64,000 nt of DNA from Bacteriovoracaceae bacterium (lineage in GTDB: Bacteria > Bdellovibrionota > Bacteriovoracia > Bacteriovoracales > Bacteriovoracaceae): NCBI GenBank assembly GCA_021737405.1, contig JAIPEG010000001.1, forward strand, positions 124,001-188,000. Reading direction: 5' to 3'. Under the pieces are notes generated by a model. The model was not told where the DNA came from. It did not search any database and was given only the letters and a program-made list of their open reading frames with translations. A program made the translations under genes and the position numbers. Shown one piece after another: positions 34,546 to 42,829 of this stretch (its first letter is position 1; the number at the start of each line of letters is the position of its first letter).

Positions 34546-35790
34546 GGATCTGAAATAAAGAGCTGATCCTCTACGAATATCACTATCTCTAAAAAGTCCT
34601 AATATTAAAGCAAATATGTAAGAAGCGATGGAAGCAATCACTGCTCCCTGAAGCCCCATTCTAGGAATAAGAAGATAATTAATAACGAGGTTAAATAATA
34701 GAGAAAACCCATATAACTCTATCGCTGATCTCATCTTATCAACAATGAGTAAATATCGAACAAGTGCTACATACAAGAAGCTAAGACAAACTTGAAGTGA
34801 GTAGTACTGGATTATATCAGGCGCCTTAGAGAAAGAACTACCATAGAGCGTCTTTATAAATAGTGGACCAATAAGCAAAAAGAAAAAGGCAATTGCCAAA
34901 CTGGATAAGAAAATTAATCTAAAGAAGTTCTTTAAGGCAACCTGACTTTTCTCCCCCGTTGAGTCGGCAATAATCCTCGGTAAAAAGGCAGAAGTAAGCA
35001 TCAGGGGAATAAAGTTAAGAAACTCTCCCCACTTTACAACAACTGCATACTCTCCCAGATTTTTTCCACCAAGGAAGTCCCAAATCATCACATGATCGAC
35101 TCTTGCAAAGAGTATGGTCATTGTCGTTATCAAAAAGAAAGGGAAGCTACGACTAAACATACTTTTAGCTAAACCTTTATCAAATTTAAGCCTTAAATTT
35201 AGCCAACTCTCTTCCCTCGATTTGAAAATATAAAGGAAAAAAACAAGTAGTAGCTCTAGTGCACTTAAATAAACAAACCACTTCCAGTCTCTCTGCCAGT
35301 AGACAAAAGCACCTTTAAAGAGATTTATACCAATAAAAATAAAGGTTCTTAATTTTGCCAGCTCCCTTATCCTCTCCTTAGCGATAAAGAAATATTCAAT
35401 AATATCAAAGGATTTTAAAACAAAGAAAGAACCATAAATAAGAACAAGAACAAATACAGGACTATATCCTTCCTTAAAAAACGCATAACCAAAGCAAAGG
35501 AGAGCTCCCAACAACCCAAGTAAAACTCTTAGGTATAAGCCTGAGCTAAAGATTGAAGATAACGAGTGCTTCCCTTCAACCACTTGCTTTACAATGACTT
35601 CATTCATTGAAAAGTTTATGAGAGGAGAAAAAATCAAAACAAGAGAAATAACATAATTATATTTCCCATATTGCTCAGGCCCCAGGAAACGACCGACCAA
35701 AATTGACGCAGCAGCACTTAGAATAATCCTCAAAAAGTTCTCTGTACCAAGAGAGAGCACGCTCTCGAAAATTTTGCGATCTCCAAACAC
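34537..35790 (-). CDS. wzx: Wzx-type polysaccharide flippase (MOP superfamily), copy 1
   Basis: The 417-residue protein has about 12 hydrophobic segments and the N-terminal signature LRIILSAAASILVGRFLGPEQYGKYNY typical of oligosaccharide-unit flippases; later YVVVKWGEFLNFIPLMLTSA and YLLIPRMGLQGAVIAS also fit. It would flip undecaprenyl-linked repeat units to the periplasm. The GTG start at 35790 has AAGG upstream. It stands alone on the minus strand and is divergent from the GT4 gene at 35856. A second, unrelated-looking flippase lies at 42826-44235. Confidence 0.9.
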   Translation of the reverse strand: MFGDRKIFESVLSLGTENFLRIILSAAASILVGRFLGPEQYGKYNYVISLVLIFSPLINFSMNEVIVKQVVEGKHSLSSIFSSGLYLRVLLGLLGALLCFGYAFFKEGYSPVFVLVLIYGSFFVLKSFDIIEYFFIAKERIRELAKLRTFIFIGINLFKGAFVYWQRDWKWFVYLSALELLLVFFLYIFKSREESWLNLRLKFDKGLAKSMFSRSFPFFLITTMTILFARVDHVMIWDFLGGKNLGEYAVVVKWGEFLNFIPLMLTSAFLPRIIADSTGEKSQVALKNFFRLIFLSSLAIAFFFLLIGPLFIKTLYGSSFSKAPDIIQYYSLQVCLSFLYVALVRYLLIVDKMRSAIELYGFSLLFNLVINYLLIPRMGLQGAVIASIASYIFALILGLFRDSDIRRGSALYFRSLF

Positions 35791-35855
35791 CTAAAAACCT
35801 TATTTAAAAAGTAACTTATAAAAGATAGGATACTCCATAGGGAGAACAGTGCAAA

Positions 35856-37073
35856 ATGAAACCAAAGGTTCTTTTCGTTTCCATTAACTTTTTTAGTCCA
35901 GAGTACCTCGATGGCGCTAATAAAATAACCTATAACTTATTAAAAGAAAAAGAGCTCTATGATTGCTCATTCCTTTCCCTATTTCAGGGTGAACTAAGCC
36001 TGGAGGAGAAAAGTACTTTCTCTCATGTCGACATCTCGTACTTAAGAACCAAAAAGCCCTCTCTTGAAAAGTTTTTTAGGTACCTGAGGTGGATTCGAGG
36101 TCACTCCCTTGGATCAATGATTAAGGCTGAGGCCATAAGACTAGCTGATGCTATAGAAGAGCGTGCAGAGTTCGTAGACATTATATATCTCACCAACTTT
36201 GGAACAGCTTCATGTATGAGTTACTTATCCAAGAAAACCCTAAAAAAGATTATCCTTGGCGCAATTGACTCATATAGCATGTATACGAAAAGAAGAGTAG
36301 GGAATGAGAAGCGCTCAATTACAAAGGGACTCTTCAAAAGAGAACTACGGTTTGCAATGAAGTTTGAGAGATGGGCTTATTCTCTTTCACCGAAAACGAT
36401 CTTTGTCTCGCCTATTGATGAAGAATACTCTCGAGAAAATTTCCCTGAAGGAAACTACACAAACATACCTCTTGGAGTCGATACTGAATACTTTCATCCA
36501 GCCCCAAGAGAGATAGAAATAAACCCTCAACAGATCATTTTCACAGGTAACCTTAGCTATGCTCCAAATAGGGATGCCTGTAATTTCTTAGTCTTTGAAG
36601 TCCTTACACTCCTTAGACAAGAATTCCCTAAAATCAAACTCATCCTAGCTGGGTCAAACCCTCCCCCAGAAATTCGAAGCCTTAATGATACAAATATCCT
36701 TGTAACAGGACAGGTTCCTGATCTACGCCCTTATATATGGGAGTCAGCTCTTTTTGTTTGCCCTCTTCGATTTGGGGCTGGAATGAAGAACAAAGTTCTT
36801 GAACTTTTGAGTATGGAAAAAGAATCTATTTTTTCGGACATAGCGCTTGAGGGAATTGAAAGCATTGACGATTTAATATGTATAGACTCTAAAGCCCCTG
36901 CCAGTGCTTACGCTAAAGAAATAAAGGATCGACTGAACCAATCAAATAATCCGATAGCCAAATTAAGTTCTTATCGAAATATTATTAAGGAACAACTCTC
37001 TTTAAAAGCACAAAGAAATAGATATTACGAACTTTTTTTAGAACAAATCCCCAGCCTTAAAAAAATCAAGTAA
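35856..37073 (+). CDS. GT4 family glycosyltransferase
   Basis: The 405-residue protein has an N-terminal strand KVLFVSINFFSPEYLDGANK, a linker FVSPIDEEYSRENF, and a donor domain with IIFTGNLSYAPNRDACNFLV and VCPLRFGAGMKNKVLELLSM, close to the PEP-CTERM/EpsH1-associated GT4 group (the LR.GAG.K.K.LE motif). It probably adds one sugar of an exported polysaccharide. AGGGAG lies 10 bases before the ATG. The last 49 nt overlap the convergent polymerase gene. Sugar identity is unknown. Confidence 0.87.
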   Translation: MKPKVLFVSINFFSPEYLDGANKITYNLLKEKELYDCSFLSLFQGELSLEEKSTFSHVDISYLRTKKPSLEKFFRYLRWIRGHSLGSMIKAEAIRLADAIEERAEFVDIIYLTNFGTASCMSYLSKKTLKKIILGAIDSYSMYTKRRVGNEKRSITKGLFKRELRFAMKFERWAYSLSPKTIFVSPIDEEYSRENFPEGNYTNIPLGVDTEYFHPAPREIEINPQQIIFTGNLSYAPNRDACNFLVFEVLTLLRQEFPKIKLILAGSNPPPEIRSLNDTNILVTGQVPDLRPYIWESALFVCPLRFGAGMKNKVLELLSMEKESIFSDIALEGIESIDDLICIDSKAPASAYAKEIKDRLNQSNNPIAKLSSYRNIIKEQLSLKAQRNRYYELFLEQIPSLKKIK

Positions 37074-38185
37074 ATTATTTGAATTGGTTGAGCAATGGGG
37101 CCACAAGTTACAAACAGTGGTAATATCAATAGCCACTTTTTGGATATTGTCTTTATTAATTGGTGGTAGTAGCCAACTATAAAAATAAAGCCAATCAACC
37201 CAAACCGATATAAATTATAAGAAAAAACATCACCAATTTGATCGATTTGCCTATTCTCTACGCCCATAAGAAATGAACCCCAACCACCGTACCATTCTTT
37301 TATCGCGTTTAAAGCATTAATAAAACGGACCTCTCCTGAGATTTGTGTAAAGTCGAAAAATGTAATAAATATTTTGTTAAATGAGGATAATAAAAAAATT
37401 TTTGCAAATCCAACCGTAAAGAAATCGACTACTAATAAGAATAAGGAAAATAGCAACATAAGCCGAGACTTTTTATTATCAATAAGCATCCATAAGATAA
37501 AAATCAAATAACCGGTTAAGGCCCTATTGCAGATAAAAACAATAAGGGCAAGCATCAGCAGTAAATAATCTAGAGCTTTAAGCCTCTCTTGCTTAAGTTC
37601 GGAAAAAATACCAATGGCAAGAAAAGATGCATACTGAGATGATTCCATGAACAAACCAGACACTCTCCAATGAAAGTAATACCCTTCCTGCATAGGGTGA
37701 TTATGGAAAATCATAGCCAACTCTTTGTTACCAAAGTACACATTAACAAGCTGAAATATCCCCACTAGAGTTTGCAACCACAAATTCCACTTTATTGCTT
37801 TTTTTACTACCCCTTTATTCTCTGAGAAAAAGTGATAAATCAGCCCAACTGAAAAAATGGTAAGAGCAATATTAAGGTCCCTAAAATGAGGCTGTTTCCA
37901 AAAAAGCGCTCGTGCCAAAATAAAAAAGGAAAAAATTAAAGACAATCCCATAAACGGAACTAGTGATTTATTCCTTAAAAAGTCTAGTCCATCATGTCTC
38001 AAACCTTTAAATATTAAAAATAAGAAAACGAGCTTTTCATTAGGAAAGTAAACTCCTCCTCCAATATACTTAACCAGACTGAGACTTGGAGACCCCACTA
38101 AGGCTAGGATAAAAAATGCTAAAATGGATTCATTGCTTAAACGTTTAGGTAAGCGAGTAAAAGAAAACAAATTATACCTGAGCAC
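37025..38185 (-). CDS. wzy: Wzy-like O-antigen polymerase
   Basis: The 386-residue protein has about ten membrane segments and a large loop with HNHPMQEGYYFHWRVSGLFM and ESSQYASFLAIGIF, as in the O-antigen ligase/polymerase (Wzy/WaaL) family, and a later YNLYRFGLIGFIF segment. It would link repeat units at the periplasmic face. The GTG start overlaps the GT4 gene upstream by 14 nt. The last 49 nt are antisense to the GT4 gene ending at 37073. Wzy and WaaL cannot be told apart from sequence alone; the cluster context favours Wzy. Confidence 0.75.
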   Translation of the reverse strand: MLRYNLFSFTRLPKRLSNESILAFFILALVGSPSLSLVKYIGGGVYFPNEKLVFLFLIFKGLRHDGLDFLRNKSLVPFMGLSLIFSFFILARALFWKQPHFRDLNIALTIFSVGLIYHFFSENKGVVKKAIKWNLWLQTLVGIFQLVNVYFGNKELAMIFHNHPMQEGYYFHWRVSGLFMESSQYASFLAIGIFSELKQERLKALDYLLLMLALIVFICNRALTGYLIFILWMLIDNKKSRLMLLFSLFLLVVDFFTVGFAKIFLLSSFNKIFITFFDFTQISGEVRFINALNAIKEWYGGWGSFLMGVENRQIDQIGDVFSYNLYRFGLIGFIFIVGYYHQLIKTISKKWLLILPLFVTCGPIAQPIQIIYLIFLRLGICSKKSS

Positions 38186-39221
38186 AATATTCTAAAAATT
38201 TCACCGGTGCCTTTATTGCCAAGTTTCTATGCTCAATCCCACAAAATCTCTTAATTGCCCTGGCCAAAGACAGCTCTGAATTAGGATCAAATGTCTCCTC
38301 AGGCTCTACTACATCACGAACATAGTCTAACTCAGAGGCAATTATTGGGACACCATGAAACTTAGCCTCTAGCAAGGGAATACCAAATGACTCTAATCGT
38401 GAAGGATAAATCAAGGCGTCACAAACTTTGTATAAATCTTCCACATCCACTCTAGACATAGCTCCTAATAAAAGTATATTGAGACCATTTTCTTCAATAT
38501 ATTTACACAATCCATTAGTTGAGGGCGAATCATTTGCCGCAATGGTCAAGCTAAGCTTCGGAGAAAAACCCTCTTCCTTAAGCAAGGCAAAAGCCTTTAC
38601 GAGAGTCCAATGGTTTTTGTGTGGCTCACTTGAGGCTATATAAATAAAATGTTTATCACTTAAGTCATTCCTTTCGTCTTCAACCAGCAAATCACTAACC
38701 TGATAAGAAGAACAAAATGGAAAAACCTGGACCTTTCCAGCTACCTTAGCAGTTAAGCCTAGAACATCCTTAGCCATACTAGGAGTTTGAACAATAATTC
38801 TATTCGCACGCGAAATAAAAAATCGAATCATCGCCTTTTCAAGGATTATCCTTACCTTTGATTTAAAGCGAAAGCCTTTCAAAGAAGACCTTGAAACGTA
38901 GTACTTATTCTGTAAAAAAACAATTGTCTTACATGGTAAACTAAAAAGCGGAGGTAGATTGTTGAGATATAAAACTCTATCGCCCTTTTTGGCAATTTTC
39001 TTAATTTTCAAATCAACAAAGTAGCGAGAAATTAACATGCTACTCAATCGAATAAATTTTACGTGAGGGTTCGAATTAAAACAGTCGGGAAGTAAGAGTC
39101 TTGAGTCAATGAAAAATGTGAATTTAGCATTTATCTGAGGAGAGCTTTCAACCAGATCTAAAAGCAACGTTCTGCCACCATTTGACACAATGCCTAATGC
39201 ATTTACAATTATATGATCCAT
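38172..39221 (-). CDS. GT4 family glycosyltransferase
   Basis: The 349-residue GT-B protein has an N-terminal domain with NGGRTLLLDLVE and VFLQNKYYVSR, a linker RIIVQTPSMAKDVL, and a donor domain with YIASSEPHKNHWTLVKAF, LLGAMSRVDVEDLY and the GT4 signature YPSRLESFGIPLLEAKFHG. It is followed by the Wzy-like gene with a 14-nt overlap, making a two-gene unit. The sugar donor is not predictable. Confidence 0.87.
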   Translation of the reverse strand: MDHIIVNALGIVSNGGRTLLLDLVESSPQINAKFTFFIDSRLLLPDCFNSNPHVKFIRLSSMLISRYFVDLKIKKIAKKGDRVLYLNNLPPLFSLPCKTIVFLQNKYYVSRSSLKGFRFKSKVRIILEKAMIRFFISRANRIIVQTPSMAKDVLGLTAKVAGKVQVFPFCSSYQVSDLLVEDERNDLSDKHFIYIASSEPHKNHWTLVKAFALLKEEGFSPKLSLTIAANDSPSTNGLCKYIEENGLNILLLGAMSRVDVEDLYKVCDALIYPSRLESFGIPLLEAKFHGVPIIASELDYVRDVVEPEETFDPNSELSLARAIKRFCGIEHRNLAIKAPVKFLEYCAQV

Positions 39222-39301
39222 TTATTTCCCTAGTGCCTTATCAACAGGCGTTATTATAAGGAAAGGAACTCAAATTAAAAAGGTTTTCAAATATTATCAG
39301 T

Positions 39302-40333
39302 CTATAATTTTTTGAGAACCTCCCCCTTTTCAAAGAACACAGAGTCACCAGATCCCTCTCCCCGGAAAAAAAGACGCAACACGCAACAAAGAAATACATT
39401 GTCAAAGATGAGTATATTTAAAGTATTTACAGGTATACTCCCCAAAGCCTCAACTCTGGAATACTTCGTACAGCACATAAAGCTATTCCTGTAAAAGCGA
39501 TACCTTAAAGCTAACCGCAGAGACCATACTCCCAGAGCAAGCCAAAGACTCTTCAAAATAAGTAAAGTGCCAAATAACCAAGAAGAAGCCATAATGGTTC
39601 TCATACAAAGCTCACGCCACCTAACTTTTGGATAAAATAGAATTGATGCAAATGAATAAGCTTCAGCACGAACTATTTTTAACATTTGAAAATATGTATT
39701 TGGAAATTGATTATAGATTATTGAGTCTTCACAAAAGTGTTCAATTTTAGCTCCGTATCGAACTATAAGCTTTTTTAAAACAAAAACCTCATCCCCCCTT
39801 ACAGATGTAACCCTGGAGAAGCCACCTACCTCTTCAATACATGATTTCTTAAGGGCCATATTTGCGCCGATAAGCCTAGAGCCACCCGCCATCTGACTCG
39901 GCTCAATAATCATTCGATAGTAAGTGTTCGAAAAGTCACTATCTTTTGAGCTTAAATTTTCAACTTTTCCAGAAAAAACCAACTTTTCGGGGTTCGCTTC
40001 GACACAGGCCTTGAGCTTTGCGAACCACTGTTTGTGTACAAGAGCGTCTGCATCTATAAATATTAAAAACTCACCAGATGATTGAGATATTCCAGTATTT
40101 CTAGAAATAGATAAAGGAACATGATCTATTCTAAGCTTAGTAAATAGGCACAACCCCTCGAAAATTGGCTGAATTTTTAAAATCTCTCTAGCAGTATTAT
40201 CAGAAGAAGAGTTATCGACAACAATGACCTCAACATCATTGCCATGGCCCTCTAGGGCTTTTTTTAAAGACCTGAGGCAAGAACCAATATTTTCTTCCTC
40301 GTTATAAGCACACACAATAATGGAATATTTCAA
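39302..40333 (-). CDS. GT2 family glycosyltransferase with C-terminal membrane region
   Basis: The 343-residue protein begins YSIIVCAYNEEENIGSCL and has VVDNSSSDNT, SISRNTGI, metal site FIDADALV and acceptor-side GGFSRVTSVRGDEVF (the ED-like GDE). After the GT-A domain, hydrophobic segments (SWLFGTLLILKSLWLALGV) suggest membrane anchoring. Such enzymes add sugars to undecaprenyl-linked repeat units. It is 80 bp upstream of the GT4 gene on the same strand and divergent from the Wzz-like pair. Confidence 0.87.
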   Translation of the reverse strand: MKYSIIVCAYNEEENIGSCLRSLKKALEGHGNDVEVIVVDNSSSDNTAREILKIQPIFEGLCLFTKLRIDHVPLSISRNTGISQSSGEFLIFIDADALVHKQWFAKLKACVEANPEKLVFSGKVENLSSKDSDFSNTYYRMIIEPSQMAGGSRLIGANMALKKSCIEEVGGFSRVTSVRGDEVFVLKKLIVRYGAKIEHFCEDSIIYNQFPNTYFQMLKIVRAEAYSFASILFYPKVRWRELCMRTIMASSWLFGTLLILKSLWLALGVWSLRLALRYRFYRNSFMCCTKYSRVEALGSIPVNTLNILIFDNVFLCCVLRLFFRGEGSGDSVFFEKGEVLKKL

Positions 40334-40471
40334 GTAAAGTCTCCCCTTAAACTAAAAAGAGTTTACCAATCGAAACCCTATATTTAAAGTTTTCTTGAGC
40401 TATCTAAGTCAATGTTGATAAATACGTTAAATATTTATAATATTACCGATCGAGCACCTTAAAGAGAACAA

Positions 40472-40510
40472 ATGAAGATAGAAAAAACACAAGCTATATG
40501 TCAGAGCTAA
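40472..40510 (+). CDS. Possible 12-codon upstream ORF overlapping the Wzz-like start
   Basis: ATG at 40472 opens a 12-codon frame (MKIEKTQAICQS) ending in TAA at 40508-40510, which overlaps the start of the Wzz-like gene (40498) in another frame. The only good ribosome-site-like sequence here, AAAGAG at 40461-40466, is placed for this short frame, not for the downstream ATG, so translation may be coupled. Confidence 0.3.
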   Translation: MKIEKTQAICQS

Positions 40511-41040
40511 AAGAATTAAGTAACGAAATTTTTATTAAAAAGAAATTAGTAATTCTTTTCACTCTCCTATTCGTAATACTTGGAGCGACTTTCAATCTAG
40601 CCAACCAAGCTGATAAGTACCATGCTAAACTAAAGGTCAAACTTGCAAAAAGAAAAAATGAGAAGTTTTTAGATGACCATAGTCACCTATCATTTATACT
40701 AGAAAGAAGGTTTAAATCTCACCTTACTTTCAATCCTGTTTCAAACCTTTATGAATTATCATCTATAAGTACAGATGAAAAAAAAGCAAAAGAAAATATT
40801 AAAGATGCTTTTAGTTTCACAGTAAAAAGACATGAGAACTTGTCAAAAAATATTACTTTAGAGACTCCGACGGAAAGTGTTGGGTCCATAGCTGTTTCTA
40901 AGTTAAGTCCAAAAGTTGCCAAAAATATAATTCTTCCAAGCCTAAAGCTAGGTCTTCTTAGCTTCATTTTTTCTGCACTAATTATCTTATTTACAAAACT
41001 ATATTTTAGATTAAAAAATGAGCGAGCAAATGTATATTGA
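40498..41040 (+). CDS. Small Wzz-like polysaccharide co-polymerase
   Basis: The 180-residue protein has one membrane segment near 19-35, a charged periplasmic stretch of about 110 residues, and a second membrane segment near 150-172. Just before the second segment is KLSPKVAKNIILPSLKLGLL, which matches the Wzz signature SPK followed about 12 residues later by Gly. Wzz proteins set O-antigen or capsule chain length. The periplasmic part is well below the usual size for Wzz, so this is a minimal version. It has no good ribosome site of its own, and its end overlaps a paralogue by 23 nt. Confidence 0.72.
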   Translation: MSELKELSNEIFIKKKLVILFTLLFVILGATFNLANQADKYHAKLKVKLAKRKNEKFLDDHSHLSFILERRFKSHLTFNPVSNLYELSSISTDEKKAKENIKDAFSFTVKRHENLSKNITLETPTESVGSIAVSKLSPKVAKNIILPSLKLGLLSFIFSALIILFTKLYFRLKNERANVY

Positions 41041-41611
41041 TGAAGCAGAGAAGCGGGACCTAGATATTATAGAACTTTTAAGACTTTTAAAGTTCTTAAA
41101 GAAGAACAAAGCTATTATTCTTGGCGGCTTTCTTCTCTCCTTTATAGGAGCGATTACTATTAGTTTTACTAGACCCAACGTTCCACCTTTCTATAAAGCA
41201 ATGATGTCTTTGGAACTTGCCAAATATCCAAATGGACAGCCGCTAGACCACCTAGATGATCTCACATACCTTTTGAAAACTAAGTTTAACGTATCTCTAA
41301 AACCAATAGCGACTGAAATGCTCATCGAAATTACAGCTGTGGATAAAGATAAGCGAAAGGCTAGAGAAAGGGTAACAAATGCTTTTTCTTTCGTTAAAAA
41401 ACGTTATGAAAAGCTTGAAGGAAGCAAAGAATTACAAACAAAGACAAATCAGATTGAAGAAATAGTTGTCAAAGAAGTTACCAAAAGTAAGTTAAAACGT
41501 GTTCTAAAGTTAGTTAAAATAGTATTTATTGGCTTTATCTTGTCTATTCTGATCATATTAATTAGAGATTTTTTTCGTAAAACTAAAAAAGCTAGTTCAA
41601 AAGTGTTTTAA
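41018..41611 (+). CDS. Small Wzz-like polysaccharide co-polymerase, second copy
   Basis: The 197-residue protein has the same layout as its upstream neighbour: an N-terminal cytoplasmic tail with IIELLRLLKFLKKNKAIILG entering the first membrane segment (IDL-LR-L typical of Wzz/BcsE-type N-termini), a short periplasmic part, and a second membrane segment near 165-185 (VKIVFIGFILSILIILI). Both share a DKDKRKARERVTNAFSFVKK / DEKKAKENIKDAFSFTVKR element, showing duplication. The start overlaps the upstream gene by 23 nt. It ends 6 bp from a convergent GT4 gene. Confidence 0.72.
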   Translation: MSEQMYIDEAEKRDLDIIELLRLLKFLKKNKAIILGGFLLSFIGAITISFTRPNVPPFYKAMMSLELAKYPNGQPLDHLDDLTYLLKTKFNVSLKPIATEMLIEITAVDKDKRKARERVTNAFSFVKKRYEKLEGSKELQTKTNQIEEIVVKEVTKSKLKRVLKLVKIVFIGFILSILIILIRDFFRKTKKASSKVF

Positions 41612-41617
41612 TTTTTA

Positions 41618-42829
41618 TTAAGGAAGTTTTTCTAAAAGTTTTTCGACTAATATTTTAATGACTTTGTTCCAGTCATAATTATGAGCTAGCTCTAAAGACT
41701 TTCGGCTAAAATTGTCACAAAGTTCGTCATTTTCTAAAAACTTGGCGATGTAATCAGCTAGCTCTTTTGAATCAGATTCTTTAAATATAAAACCATTCTC
41801 TTCAGCTTTTACACAATCCTTAGCCCCAACTTGACTAGACACTATAACAGGAAGGCCGGATGCCATGGCCTCGAGAACAACTAATCCAAAGGAGTCATGT
41901 ACTGACGGTAGAATAAATAAGTCCGATTTCATGTAATTATTAAAAGGATCTCCAGGCTCAACAGATACTGCTATACCTTTTCTCATGAGTTTATTCTTTA
42001 ACTTGTCAAAGTTTTCTTTAAAATAGGGAGCAACATTACCATTGAGTATTAAGTTTATATTTTTTTTTCTTGAGCCTAAGAGAAGGATCGCGTCCAATAA
42101 AATATGAACACCCTTTTCTGGGTTCACATTTCCCACAAACAAAATATTAAAGTGCTCTTGACTCCCTCGAGATGTCAGGGCTCCAGAATTATATAGCTTA
42201 AAATCGACACCTAATTGGGAATTTATTAGTCGATTTTTAGTAACGCCATTTTCTAAAAATGAATCAAGTGCAATGTCTGAAAACACCCATATCAAATCAA
42301 CCTCATCTATTTCCTCTAATTGCCTCTTAATTCTTCCCTCAGGTATCGGGTTACTCGCCCCTAACTTTTCATACTCCTTATCGAGTAGTTTCGAATGGGC
42401 ATGAGGATGAAAAAATTGTGAAGCTAAAATAGTCTTCCCCCCTTTTCTCTTTACCGCCTGAAATGAAAACAGGGACATGCCTCCAAGTCCAATAAAGCAG
42501 GTATCTTCATTAACATGAATCTCTCCAGACTCTAATTTCGCGGCAACCAAGCGGTCGTATTTTAAAAACTCATTTATTGAAATATCATTTGGTTTGTAGC
42601 CAAAGAACGTCCTAAGGGCTTTATTTTTCAAACGAATAATAAGTTCGCTCACTTTAGACTTGCTAAGACTAAACAGCTCAACTCCCTCAGAGTCCTCTAA
42701 GTGACCTCGCCCAACCCAAGTCACTCCATAGCCGAGGTCACGAATCTCTTTAACCAGTTTAGTACATAAACTCTTTGTCGCCCCCAGAGAGTTGATGCTA
42801 TACGACCCAGAATAAATTACGAATCTCAC
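41618..42829 (-). CDS. GT4 family glycosyltransferase
   Basis: The 403-residue GT-B protein has an N-terminal strand FVIYSGSYSINSLGATKSLC, a linker with WVFSDIALDSFLENGV, and a donor domain with NILFVGNVNPEKGVHILLDA and the EX7E signature VHDSFGLVVLEAMASGLPVI. It starts at a GTG overlapping the flippase stop by 4 nt (GTGA), so it is translated with the flippase. The sugar donor is unknown. Confidence 0.9.
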   Translation of the reverse strand: MRFVIYSGSYSINSLGATKSLCTKLVKEIRDLGYGVTWVGRGHLEDSEGVELFSLSKSKVSELIIRLKNKALRTFFGYKPNDISINEFLKYDRLVAAKLESGEIHVNEDTCFIGLGGMSLFSFQAVKRKGGKTILASQFFHPHAHSKLLDKEYEKLGASNPIPEGRIKRQLEEIDEVDLIWVFSDIALDSFLENGVTKNRLINSQLGVDFKLYNSGALTSRGSQEHFNILFVGNVNPEKGVHILLDAILLLGSRKKNINLILNGNVAPYFKENFDKLKNKLMRKGIAVSVEPGDPFNNYMKSDLFILPSVHDSFGLVVLEAMASGLPVIVSSQVGAKDCVKAEENGFIFKESDSKELADYIAKFLENDELCDNFSRKSLELAHNYDWNKVIKILVEKLLEKLP

